The notes under the pieces were generated by a model. The model made no database searches. It saw only the letters and a program-made list of their open reading frames with translations, and was not told the origin of the DNA. Below are positions 22,501 to 48,218 of a DNA stretch of 64,000 bases, in pieces. The position numbers and the translations under genes are program-made. The stretch is from Eudorina sp. 2006-703-Eu-15 (lineage: Eukaryota > Chlorophyta > Chlorophyceae > Chlamydomonadales > Volvocaceae): contig BDSI01000077.1 of NCBI GenBank assembly GCA_003117195.1, positions 317,501 through 381,500 on the forward strand, read 5' to 3'. Numbering within the stretch: the first letter of the stretch is position 1; every line of letters starts with the position of its first letter.

Positions 22501-25500
22501 TGCACTTCCCGGCGTACGACAGGGACCAGCTGGTCGCCGCGCTGTCGGTGGTGAGCAGCCGACTGCCGGGCGGGCTGTGGGGCTGTGGGGGCGGGCGGCG
22601 GGGGGGATGTTTGTTCCCTGTGGTGAGGGAGGGGAGGGGCGAGTATCGCCCCCCGTGGAGGAGTGGCTGCAGGGCTGTGGGGCTGTGGGGACTAACGGGG
22701 TCAGGTCCGCGCGCAGAGGGCTGCGCGCGTTGACGGTGCGATGCAGCACAGTTCCAGGCGCGCAGCGGGGCCGCAGAAGCGCGTCGGGAAAGGGCGAACA
22801 TACCCCCAGAAAATCACCACGGTGGCTACTGACGTTTGCGCGCTTCGGTCCTCCTTCTTTTGCGCGCAGAACCTGCCCAGCAGCTGCGGTGCCGACGGCG
22901 GTGGCGGCGGCGGCTCCGCCGCCAGCCTCGCTCCCTCCCGGGAGCTGTACGGCAGCTTCCTGAGCGCCTACGTGGCGACGCCCTTCAGCCCCGTGACCCG
23001 CAGTGCCGCGGACCTGGCGGCGGTGGCGGACTGGCTGTGGCCCGTGTACAGCCGACCGCTGGGCGAGGGCAAGGTGGGGCGGGGTTGGAGCGAGAACGGG
23101 GGGCCTTGATGCCTGCGGACCTGTTTGCCATGCCCTGCTTGCCATGCCCTGTTCGCCATGCCCTGTTTGCACATGCCATGTTTGCCATGCCCTGTTTGCC
23201 ATGCCCTGCTTGCCATGCCCTGCTTGCCATGCCCTGCTTGCCATGCCCTGTTTGCCATGCCCTGCTTGCCATGCCCTGTTTGCCATGCCCTGTTTGCCAT
23301 GCCCTGCTTGCCATGCCCTGTTTGCCATGCCCTGTTTGCCATGCCCTGCTTGCCATGCCCTGTTTGCCATGCCCTGTTTGCCATGCCCTGCTTGCCATGC
23401 CCTGTTTGCCATGCCCTGTTTGCCATGCCCTGCTTGCCATGCCCTGCTTGCCATGCCCTGTTTGCCATGCCCTGCTTGCCATGCCCTGTTTGCCATGCCC
23501 TGTTTGCCATGCCCTGTTTGCCATGCCCTGTTTGCCATGCCCTGTTTGCCATGCCCTGTTTGCCATGCCCTGTTTGCCATGCCCTGTTTGCCATGCCCCG
23601 AGATTGAGATGAGCGTGTGTGTGAACGAGCGTTGAGTACCGCACGGGCGTCCCACAGAATCCTCGATACATAATAATGTTATTTTTATGATTAATTTTTC
23701 CATTTTATACTTTTCAATTCTTCTTTACAATTTTATTTTTTAATGGGGCTCGGTACGCAGGTGCGACTAGATGTGCCCGTGGAGACCCAGGTACGGCAAC
23801 TGGACGGTCCCATGAAGCAGCGGGACATTGTACGGCGGTTGCTGGAGGTGTACCGCCCGGGGATGCGCGAGCCGCCGCCGGGCCTGGGCCTCGGCTCGGC
23901 CTGCCAGGACGCCGCCGACTGTGCGGCCGCTGGCCTCGGCGGCGCTGCCCTCGGCGGCAGCGTCTTCAGCGAGGGGGACAACAGCAACAGCGGTAGCGGG
24001 GCGCTGGTTCAGAACCTGGGGAAGGCGGCCAAGCTGCTGCTGCTGGCCGGTGAGGATTGCGGCGGCAGCAGGCAGCCGCGCCGCGGCATTCGCCGCTGCG
24101 CGGCCGCAGCGATGGAACCCCCCACGTTGCTGTGGCTGGTTCCCCGTACGGCCCCACTCAGGTCTCAGCTGGTTTTGTTGTCGACCGAATATGGCCTGGC
24201 GTGGCGATTGCGGTCCGTTCCACTGGTTGCACTGGTGCCCCCTGGTGTCCATTCCTATTCCGGCCCCTACTCCAGTCTGGTCACACGCACCACGCCTGGC
24301 CTCGTGCCTAATGGTTTGATTTCCAGTACGGCGCTTGGAGAGGGATGCGGTCGACCCAGCTGAGTATGCCAGCATAAGCTCTTGAGCTGTACGGCACCAT
24401 ACCCTTGTCGCCGGGTGAAATGGCACACACACAGCCGACGCACGCCTGATCAGCCCGCCCACGAGCACACAGCCGATGATTCTGAAGTAGCGCCTCTCCC
24501 GCCTCCTCCCCTACCATCCACTGCCTCCTCCCGTACCTCTCCGCGCACCTCCCCCGCGCGCCCACAGCCTTCGTGGCCAGCCGCAACAAGCCCACCCTGG
24601 ACAAGGAGCTGTTCGACTTCCGGAAGAAACCCACGGGTCGGCGGCGGGCGGGTGCGGGCCGGGCGGGCGAGGCGGCCCAGGAGGCGGACCGACAGGTGCG
24701 TTCCCGGCGGATCCGGATCAAGGCAGCATTCAGGGCGGCGGGAGTGCCGAGTGGGTTCGTACTTTACAACAGGCTCCGGATGCCGATATGGAAACGACGC
24801 CTGCTCTTCCCGATCATTCCCCGCGCTCCCGTGCCTTGGAATGGGAGCAGCGCAAGGGTAGCCGTGTCCCATGGCCTGCGCCCGGGTTGGGTGTCAGTTC
24901 TGAGCCGAGCCGGAAAGGTGGTGTATGCAATCGTTCCAAGGTGGGCCCGTACCCGCGACCGGAGTGTTCCAACGGGCCCAGATGGCTCGTACGTCGTACT
25001 AGGCGCTGGTAGGGTGGCGTGTGATGACGCAATTCGGAGCGGACCGCTTGCCGGGTAGGGAGGGATGTAGGGAGGGATATAGGGAGGGATATATATATAT
25101 ATAAGCATTGGCAATTAAATAAATAATCTTTACGCATAATGTTTCCGCACAGGCTGAGGCCGCCAAGGAGGCGCGCCTGAAGGGCCCCCACGCCTTCCCC
25201 CTGACCCGCCTCATCGCTATCTTCCACCGACTGTGGGCGTCGGCGCCCGCCCTCGAGGACGACCTGTACGGTAGCATGTACGGCTCAATATTTTCTCGCG
25301 GCGGTGCGGCGGGTGCCGACCCAGACTTGGCGGATGTGGACCTTGTGACGGGTTTCGCGGGCGGCCGTTCCGGACTGGAGGTACGGCATCGTATGTCATC
25401 GTACTACAATATAGTTGGCTGTACGTTTACGTGCTGCATGCTGATCTTCAACTCCGCTCCTGTAACTGTAGGCCGTTTGGAGCCAGAGTGCGGCCGTGCT

Positions 25501-26363
25501 CAGCGCTGTCACGGGACTGCAGGTAAGACTCCTGGGTGAGGATGTGTGCTAACGCCTGCTTCTTGTCGCTTAGGTTTGCTTGCTAAGTCATCCATATGCC
25601 GACGCAGTCGCGCACGGCAGAATGGAGAGCCTGTCCCAAGGTGCTGCCACCGCCGCACCGCACCCTTCCTTCCAGCGCCGCACCCCTCCGCGCTCAGCTC
25701 CGACTCCGCGGGTGTCCCCGGCGTTGCCTCGCGTTTGACTGCTGCCTACCCCGTGTTGTTTTGCATGCTGGTGCTGATTCTGGCGCTTGGTTGTTTCCGC
25801 CCCGACACTGCGTGGCGTGACGTGTGCTGCGACGTGCTGTGCTGTGCTGTGGTGGTGATCCGGCGCCACTCCGCGTCCCTGGCTGCTGGTGCACACACTG
25901 CTGCGACCGCCCGCGCTGCCGAACCGATGCTGGTGTTGGTGCTGATGCTGGCGCTTGGATGGTCGGGCGTTCCAGAGCATGGGCCTGATTTCAAAGGTAC
26001 GGTACACCAGCGGTACGCCATTTACGGAGTGGGGTTGACGGCGAGACCGGATGACACGCAAATCCTTCGATCCCCTCGAAACCGCTGCTGTGTTGTGCGC
26101 ACACGCCCAGTGCCGCGTGTGCCCCTACCGCCACATGTAGTCACATCACATATAAAGGCCGCCCGCAGCGTGATGGGACCTGCCGCATATTATTGCACAC
26201 CACTGACTGTCGTACCCTCCGTACTGCCGTACAGCACGGCGGCAGCAGTGACGACCCCCTCGATCAGCCGCGCTACACGTGCTGCATCGACGAGCCGTTG
26301 GCGCTACGGATAGCCGGCGACGTCAACCTGACGCTGCAGAACTACATCATGTACGACAGATAG
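19569..26363 (+). CDS. ORC5: Origin recognition complex subunit 5 (ORC5)
   Basis: AAA+-type subunit of the nuclear origin recognition complex. Exons: 19569-19756, 19835-19886, 20572-20710, 21177-21280, 21754-21804, 22449-22550, 22870-23073, 23761-24049, 24568-24695, 25153-25380, 25472-25522, 25976-25996, 26235-26363. These total 1,686 nt, 561 residues, with every phase consistent. The Walker A motif HGPAGTGKT ends exon 1. The Walker B-like strand CSVLVLDNMEW is in exon 4 and a sensor-like strand MVITITSTAPQ in exon 5. The ORC5 C-terminal signatures ELYGSFLSAYVATPFSPVTR, LAFVASRNKPTLD, FPLTRLIAIFHRLW and LDQPRYTCCI follow in order. Human ORC5 has about 435 residues; the extra length here is Gly/Ala-rich insertions. 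Exon 12 is a 21-nt microexon. Intron 4 needs a GC donor, ATCAAG|GCAGGC. Exon 8 could instead start at a CAG slightly downstream of 23761. Confidence 0.93.
22373..22440 (+). repeat. 15-bp pyrimidine-rich repeat before ORC5 exon 6
   Basis: Three copies of TTCTCAATTTCCCAC with degenerate flanks lie directly upstream of the acceptor at 22448. They form an expanded polypyrimidine tract for that 3' splice site. Confidence 0.8.
23117..23600 (+). repeat. 14-bp minisatellite in ORC5 intron 7
   Basis: About 34 tandem copies of TTTGCCATGCCCTG, with TTTG/CTTG alternation at the junctions. Because 14 is not a multiple of 3 and the unit has no stop, the array is open in many frames on both strands and produces long spurious ORFs. 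It lies between exon 7 (ends 23073) and exon 8 (starts 23761), so it is spliced out. Confidence 0.95.
24955..25012 (+). repeat. Copy of a dispersed repeat related to 48052-48167
   Basis: Within ORC5 intron 9, a segment beginning GTTCCAACGGGCCCAGA and containing a GTACG-rich middle and AGGCGC resembles the tandem pair at 48052-48167. It is probably a short interspersed element. Confidence 0.4.
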
Positions 26364-28421
26364 AACTCTTTGGGGTGAACTACGGAGTACGGCGATCGTG
26401 TTCATCCGACATCATGAAGGCCGGACGGCGAGCGCCTCGTTTCACGGGCCTGTGATCTGCGTGTGGTGAGGAAATGGAGAGGCTCTAGGCGTCTAGGGTT
26501 TGGCCCTCTGGGCTGCTTCAGCCGATGCGGCCCGTGTTGTGGGTGAAGGCCCGGCGGGCGGGGGCTTGTGGCCATGCGGTAGGCTGGTTGCTGTAGCAGC
26601 GCACAGAATGCCGGGACGTGTACCAGGACGGGTCGATAATGCACGGATCCTACTGAAAGCGGTAGGCCCCTGAGAGGCATCTGGCGAGATCTCACCGTCC
26701 CACGTTTGAACAGCCGTGAAGTACATACAGAACGGCATGAATCTGTTCGTTCCCGGAGACCACTGTTTTGCCGTCAAGACTGAGTGACTGATCGTAAAAG
26801 TGTTGCACATCGCAACTGACCTAGGTCAGGGTTGCTTTCACAGATTTCGTTTCTAGGGTTCGCACGCCCCTTCCCGTGGTTCCCATCAGGGGCGACAGCC
26901 GCCACCGCAGCAGCAACCGGGCAAGCTGTCGATCGTTCTTGGCTGCTGCTCATCCGTGCTGCCTTGCGCACTCGTCGGCGACGTGGTCCTTGTCTCCTTA
27001 AGGTCCCGGCTCGTCAAGGAAAAGAGTATGTGTGCCGTTGTACGCAGAGGGCAGGCAACGTTGGTTGCAGCACGCACGAAAAGACTTACCGGAGGCGGTA
27101 TCCAAAGTCACAAATTCGAAATAAAACATGGACACAAGTCATAAGTACAATGTTGTCAAGTCTACGAATTCTGTCTCTTAAAGGGCGGGGGCTTGAGCGA
27201 GGCTAGGTACGGCTAGATTGATCGAGACGACGGGTGTCTCGGAATTGATCGACACTGTCGAGACCGTTACCCGGAATGAGAATGGAGATGGACCCAACAG
27301 CCTGCCAAAAGTTTCTTTTGTGTACCATGACAGAAACGTTTTAGATCAGAGCTCGTTGAAGAGGTTTACTTTGCTTGCCTTCATAACATCTTCCGGTCGA
27401 GTCAGTCGAACTATCCAAGCGCGCGAGGGTGACATCAGTGCTTACAACAGTATGCAGCCCCGTATGAATTTCGACAAAGCAGTTTTCGATGGCCCTCTGA
27501 ATTTGACAGTTTTGCTTACTGACTTATCGACTAACGGCATCGCGTTTCCGAGAGGTAGAATGAATATGAATAAGATATTTGCACACCCTGCAATATTTCA
27601 GGTATGAAATCCGCCACAGACCTACCTACAGTGGAGGCCACGCGTTCTCCGTAAGTGGTCACGGACAGTAGCTTCGGGCTCATCACCGTACTGAATGTGA
27701 TCAACCAGCCCTCGTTCTTGGTACTTCAACCTTTATTCTTCCAATGAAAGCCATTTGGACTCGTGGCGCATGATCTGATGACGGCTCGCTGAAGGGCTCA
27801 AGTCTGGCCGTTGCCGCTTTGAAGTATGATGTATTGCTGTTAAGTAGGAAATGACTATTAGAAGACGTAATGAGCGAGTATTGGCACCGTCTTGCAGCAT
27901 TACGAACTGGGACGGAGCAGCTCCGACGACAACTACTGTTCAATGTGGTCTAATTGTTATGATACTGCTGTTTTCCTGGTTGCAAAAGTTCTTCTTTGCT
28001 TGTGTAATTTCATGTTTCTATCTACGGCATTCGGACTTGTGCCAAGCTGTCCGCACCAGCCATGAGCGAACTTTGTGACGCATCGATATTACGGGGCAGT
28101 AATGTTTCATTGACATCTCATTCACTTGTATATGTTGAGTGATAAAGCAGCCCCTCATGCATTCACAAGTTCAACGACTCCTTAAGCGTTACGGCCGCAC
28201 TTCACAACGCAACGTAGGAAAACGTTGAGCGCCTTCAAAGACGATACACTCATCAGGTAACCAAATGCAATTTATTAGGCCTCTCTGCTGAAGGCCGACC
28301 TATCCCTCCACGAAAAAGCGTACGGAGAAACACATCGAACGCAACTTAGAGGACACGATAGACACGACGTGCTATCTGTAGGTACTGCAAATACATTCAT
28401 GAAGCATACTACTGACAAAGT
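26364..28421. other. ORC5 to VWA-gene intergenic region
   Basis: About 2 kb at moderate GC. Apart from the AT-richer ORF at 27218-27604 no coding exon is convincing. No repeats or RNA genes stood out. Confidence 0.4.
27218..27604 (+). CDS. Unassigned open frame ending at a splice donor
   Basis: A 129-codon frame at roughly 48% GC whose codons lack the G/C third-position bias of the neighbouring genes. Its composition is protein-like, with charged and hydrophobic residues and no low complexity; one stretch reads LNLTVLLTDLSTNGIAFPRG. It ends at TTTCAG|GTATGA, a plausible donor. The first in-frame ATG is well inside the frame, so it would have to be an internal exon. No matching partner exon was found. 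It may be a remnant of a foreign or mobile sequence, or chance. I do not recognise it. Confidence 0.2.
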
Positions 28422-42456
<14,035 letters not shown>

Positions 42457-45400
42457 TGAGCGGCGCAGCGGGCCATCCATGGGCGGCTGGGCGGGTCATT
42501 GGTGCCTGAACGGTACGATGCTGCTGGGTGGTAGGGCGAGCGCGAAACAAGCAAACAAGCGAGCGAGCTCCGGGCGCGCAATTTCACTTCTACCGCGGAG
42601 GGTAGGACGCGGGACTCGTCGCGGGATGCCGCACCCAACCCCCCTTGATAGTGCGCGCCGCAGTGCGCTGCCTGATGAGCGGCTAGGCGCGCACATACAT
42701 CCCCGACCTGCCATGGCGTCATGCCTGGCTGGCTGGGTGGCTGGCTGGCTGGCTAGGTGGCTGGCTGGATGGGGGGCCTGAATCATGCATGGCCGGTCAG
42801 CAGCGCCGTCGCAGGGCCGCAGGCCGCAGGGGATATGCGCGAGGCCGCCCGCCGGACAGCAGCAGCTGACGCGTCTTGCGTGCTAGCCCCCGGAGGGTTG
42901 CGGTGCGTGGTCTGGCGCTTCGTTTCGCTCCATTTCGCTTCGCTGCTGTCGTCCTGGCAAGGTTGCCAGTTACGGTTGCCTGCACGGTTGCCAGTCAAGG
43001 TTGCCAGTTAAGGTTGCCAGCAAGCAAGGTTGCCGCATTTGTGCGTGAGTTGCGGTTGATTACATTGGCGTTGCACACAGCCGCCGCCGCTGCCGCCGCA
43101 GAAGCAGCAGCTACTGCTCGCGGTCCGTTGTTCGTTGTTCGTTGGCGTTACTGCAGTGGGCTGCTGAGGCGGGTCTAATTCACGTTGGCTGGCGAGCGGG
43201 CCCGCTGGGATATCTCCCTTGTAGTCGGGATGCGGGGCCGTTAGCTGTCCGTTTGGCTGTTGGTTGCGGGTTGTTGCTTGTAGTCGGGATGCGGGCACGC
43301 ACGCAGCGACGGGATCCGTCGGTGGCATACGGCGGGGTGTGTGTGCGTGAGGATGACGACAGCACGCAGGCAGGCAGGGTGCGTGGCTGGGTCCGCTTGG
43401 TGCGTGTATGTATGTATGTATGTGCCTCGATGCCATCCGCCCATAGATCGATGCGCTCTGCAGCCACCGGGCGCCGCATGCAGCGCCGTCGCGTCGTACG
43501 CCACGGGACGTACGCCGACGGCAGCAGGATGCACGCGCCGACCTGGAAGTAAGCAAGGCACACATACACCGCACGGCGCCGGCGGGCGTGCGGGAGCGCG
43601 CGGGGGGCCGCGGGAAGCCGCCGGGGCTCGCTCGCCCGCTGCCTGCGAGTAGCGATACATTCCTCGCATTCGGTCATGCCGTGCGGCTTGCTGGCTTGCT
43701 TGCTTGCTGCTGGGAGTGGCACTTGATCGCCTTACTTGCCTGCGTGTAGGTTTTGATAATCACCTGGGGGACATCTGGATAGATCACCCGCAGCGGTCAA
43801 AGAGCGGATGCATGGGACGACGATGTATATGTTGTTCGAGTGGAGGGAGGTGTATGTGCGGATGGTTGGGTGGTCTCGATCGTCTCGCAAGGGAAGGCTG
43901 TTACCACGTGCGTGCCAGGGTGGGCGCAAACGGCCGTGCGCGCGCCTGCCTCGGCTCGCGCACTGACTGACTGACTGACTGACTGGGTGGCTCGAAGGTG
44001 CTTCTTCGGCCGCCACGCAGGCGCTTCAGTCCTTGCTTGCTTACTCCTTACTAGCAGCGGGTGCCCCGCATCGACCACTGGGTGCGTTGCGGCCCACGCA
44101 ACGGCGGGGCGTGTGTTTAGAAATGCAACCCGCCCGACCCGGGCGTGTGTGTCTGTTGGGCTTCAATCTGCGGAGTGTGCTTGCTATTACGGTAGTTGTC
44201 GGGCCCAGCCAACCCAGTCGTTTCGTTTGCGCGTCTGTACATGTCGCCAGGCGCTGCTGCTGAGTTGAGCGTGAGGATGGATAATGTTAGGTGGCTTGCG
44301 TGCTGCTGCCGCTCTGGGTCCTGACGAGTTCGCGCTCTTTGACTTGTTTGGGCTGATACGATCATCATCCTGCTATACATGCTTGTTACTGGTTTGGGTT
44401 TTCAGCTGCCGTGGGTGCTGCACGGATGCTGCCGTAGATGCTGCCGTACTCTGGCCGTCGCTCGTCCATCTTGCGGTGGCTAGCCAGGTGGGCTGCTGCT
44501 GCAGGAAGCAATGACACGGTGGGCCGCATGCATACATACCGCCAGCAGCCGCGCGGGATCTTATTATCGAGCCTCCCAAGCGGGCCCCGCCGTACACCGT
44601 ACGAAGTACACCCTAAACCCTATCTCCGTCGTCGTACGTCAAGTCGCTGCTGGCGCCGCTCCGTGATCCCATCATCATGTGCTTGCTTGCGCAGCCTGCG
44701 CGCCTCTCTCTTGATGACATCATTAATATTTGTCCATCCGGTTTAGCAGGATTGGTACCAAGGCGACTTCGTCATGCTTGCGTTGTTTTGCGCGCAATTT
44801 ATTATACGTACGTACGCGGTGCTCGGCCCTCAAGCAAGCAGCCAGTCGGTTTGGCGGTATGGCGATTGAGTGAGCGAGCCGGCGGGATGGCTCGAGGGTG
44901 GGCCGTGGGTGCGTGGCCGTATGTGTGTTGAAAGCAAGCAATGGAGCGCGAGGTCAGGGATGCATGGATGTGCGGTGGGCGTGAAATCGAACTCTACGCA
45001 TCTCCGGATGAAGGGGCAATTCTCGCTCCTGGGTTTGGGTTTGCTTTCGTTTCTTTACTCTTGAGTGCGGGTGACGATCTCTACCTATCTATCTACTCAT
45101 CTACCTATCTATCGCCGGCGGGACATACAGCGACGGACGCCGCCGTACGTACGTTGCCGTACTTTTGTGCGTGGAGGCACACACGCAGTAGTCAACATGC
45201 ATACACATACACCCATCCCATCAGACCACGGCACTGAATGATGACGTACCCGATGTACCTGACGTACCTCCTGACTGAAGGATGTGGGATCGATGTGCCA
45301 AACCTGTTTGTTCGTTCAGGCTCGCTCGGGCAGCAGCCTGATCGCTGATGAGTCCACCGCCCCGCCCTGCTGCCCGCTTCCGCGTCCTTTCATCCGCGGC

Positions 45401-45659
45401 GCAACTGTGGGGGCGGAAGGCGGAGGGCGGAGGCCTGCTTGGCTTCAGCCGTTCCGTCCGGGTTGTGTGTGTACGTAGGCCCGCCGGAGGCACGCATGCA
45501 GGAGGCCGTCCCTGTCCCACCGTGCTCGTGAACTAACGCCCCCTTGCTCGTAATCGATTGAGAAGGGATGGGTGTCGCTCAGCGGGCGCTAACCCCCCCT
45601 CACCGACGCGCGCGCGCCAGTCGCAGCACGAAGGCCTGCGATACGCGCGCTCTGCCGTG

Positions 45660-45795
45660 CGTGCGTACGTGGTGCATGCACACCGACCTTGCTTGACGAG
45701 GTGCGTGCGTGGTGCATGCACACCGACCTTGCTTGACGACGTGCGTGCGTGGTGCATGCACACCGACCTTGCTTGACGACGTGCGTGCGTGGTGG
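45660..45795 (+). repeat. 40-bp tandem repeat, about 3.3 copies
   Basis: A unit starting GTGCGTGCGTGGTGCATGCA and ending in CTTGCTTGACGAC is repeated head to tail with few changes. It lies in the gene-poor region. Confidence 0.9.
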
Positions 45796-48051
45796 ATGAT
45801 GCGTTGATGACGGGGGAACCAGCGTCGGTTCTGATGCATGGGACCTACCTACCCTAGCTAGTGGATGGCCGGCTTGGTTGCTTTCATACATAGTTGTGCG
45901 CGAATGGTTTGGCGCTACGGGGGCGCCGGCCGATGCTGGGCGGGCGCTGACAACCTTGCTTGCTTGTTAAATGGGTCTATCTGCTTCGACGCGCGCGCGA
46001 GCTGCGCAGGGCAGCGGCGCGCACGCATGCATACACACTGGCTGGGTTGCTCATTAAACACTCACACTACTGCATGGCAAGGGACGAGCGAGGCCGTACA
46101 TCCTTGCAGGGTCATCGGCCTGCAGTGAGAATGTGGTGGGAGGGGGTTCGCGTCCACTGGGAGGTTGCGTTCAAGGGGAGGTTGCGTTCAAGGGGAGGTT
46201 CAGTAGTTCTCTCGTTCGCAGCAGCAGGGGCGGTGTATGTTTGGCCCCGAAGCTGGAACGCCGTATATTGAGGTGCTGCCGGGCTTCATATTTGACATCC
46301 CACCCGATCCCATCCCATGTCGAAAGCGATTCCAAACGGGTACTACTGCGTGCTGCTGACTGATGAGGGCGATTTGCGACATGTCATGTATACCTACCTA
46401 GCTACCCGCCGCACCGACCCCGACTTGATTGACGTCTGTATGTGTGCGTGGCTTTCGTTCCGGTCGCTGGGTCTTAGGTGCGCAGGCGGGCGGTAGGTGT
46501 GGCGGGTGTGGTAGGTGTTGCGGGAGCACGATCGATTGATCACGAAGGCCGGCTACGGTACTGTTGGCTGGCGGCATGAACGCTTGTATATGTACCGTTG
46601 GTACGTCTATCTGGCTGGGTTCCGTCGGTTCGTTGGCTGCTGATGTAGTCTTGTGGGTGGGTGACGAATGAACTGTATGCATCCGAATGGACTTCGCTTG
46701 ATTGTGCCACTTGCCACGCACTCTCTCCTATTCTATCGGTGACTGGCGCGCGGTGGCTGGGTTCGTAAAGCAAGGGGCGCGGGTATTTCTTTCGTTAAAG
46801 GGACGTCCATGCAGCGGCTGCATTTCCTTCGGGAGAGCTGGCGCTGTCAGCTGGGGGCGGGCGTGCAGCTGGCCGCGGCTGCTAACGCGGATGCGGATGC
46901 GAACGCGGATGCGGATGCGGATGCTGGGTGCGGATGTGTGTTGACTACGTTCGTGACCTCCGTAGCGTGAAGCGTGGGCGCCCGCGCGGCCGCACGGCCG
47001 CACGTTTGCGGCAAGTAAGCCAACTGAATCCTTACCTTGCGGTACGGTTGCGGTAAGCCAACTGAATCATACATAACGTTACTTGCGGTACGATGTTGCT
47101 GGCTGGGCGTGAGTAGATGTGGGTGACGTTCGTTGGTTGTGACGTACGCCGCCGCCGGCTGCTTACCTACCCGTCAGCCGCCATGCATGTTGGGGGCGCG
47201 TGCGCGCGTGGCGCGAACGCTTGCAAATTACCTTGCCAGTATACCGGTATATTGAACCGACGGTTGTGCAGAAACGAAAGCGCCGTGCGGCATGTTGTTT
47301 CGCTGCCTCTCGAGTCCGTATTCGTTCCCTCCAACGAAGGCAACCCCAGGAAGGCAGGCAGGCAGTGCGCACCCAGCCAGCTCGGCTGCACACTGGCGCC
47401 TGTGTTCCCATCCTGCTGCTCGAAAGTCTATAACCTTTTACATCTGCAACCGTGTCGCGCGGTGTCTGCTTTAATTGACCGAATTGACGGCACGTACGCA
47501 CCGATTGCGCGCCGCCGCCTGCACGTGCCGATCGATCTCCCATGGCGGCAACGATCATGGGTGCATGCGGCGCGGCGCGGCGCCCTGCTCCGGAACCACC
47601 AGTCACACACAGCTTGCTCACAGACAGCAGGGTTCCGGGGCGTCGATCGATGCCTGGACGGAGGCGGGCGGGGCTTTGCGTGGGGCAATCAATATGGACA
47701 AGGAGCACCGAGCGAGCTGCCCCGTCCGCCAGGACTGCAAGAACTAACCGGCCTGAAGCCTGATGATTTACTTAACGAAAATTTCGTTGATTATTGACGA
47801 CTCCTCGCTCGTCGGGCCTGCTGGCTGCGTAGGGGCGTGAGCGCGACCGCGTGCAGCAGCAGGCGGGTGACCACAGGAAGCAAGCAAGGGGCATGTTCCT
47901 TATTAGGCCGCCACGCTTGCACTACTACTTTCGCCACAGCCATACATGTATGGTGAGCGGTACTTCACGCACATGCCAGGATAGATTTCGTTCGCAACGG
48001 TGACAAGGTCCGGCCCGTCGGTGCAACCGAAGTCCCGGCCGGGCGTTCGTT

Positions 48052-48167
48052 CCAACGGGCCCAGACAGCTTTGTACGTAGGCGCCAGGAAGGTTTGATAC
48101 ATAAACCTTCCAACGGGCCTAGACAGCTTTGTACGTAGGCGCCAAGAAGGTTTGATACATACAAGTT
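48052..48167 (+). repeat. 58-bp direct repeat, two copies
   Basis: Copies start at 48052 and 48110 with CCAACGGGCC, share AGACAGCTTTGTACGTAGGC, and are nearly identical. A related single copy is in ORC5 intron 9. The pair abuts the dispersed repeat at 48169-48218. Confidence 0.8.
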
Positions 48168-48168
48168 C

Positions 48169-48218
48169 GTTTATGCAGAGTATGGCGAGGAAGCTTCGGC
48201 TGTCACCGATGACCCGCG
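48169..48218 (+). repeat. Dispersed 55-bp repeat, copy 3
   Basis: It starts GTTTATGCAGAGTATGGCG and contains GGCTGTCACCGATGACCCG. It matches 6832-6886 and, inverted, 35801-35859. Confidence 0.65.

Noticed and set aside
22968..23671. Several 150-400-codon ORFs made of 14-residue repeats on both strands
   Set aside because: They are created by the 14-bp minisatellite in ORC5 intron 7 and have no start or splice context of their own.
45660..45795. CRISPR array
   Set aside because: The units are contiguous direct repeats without unique spacers, in a eukaryotic intergenic context.
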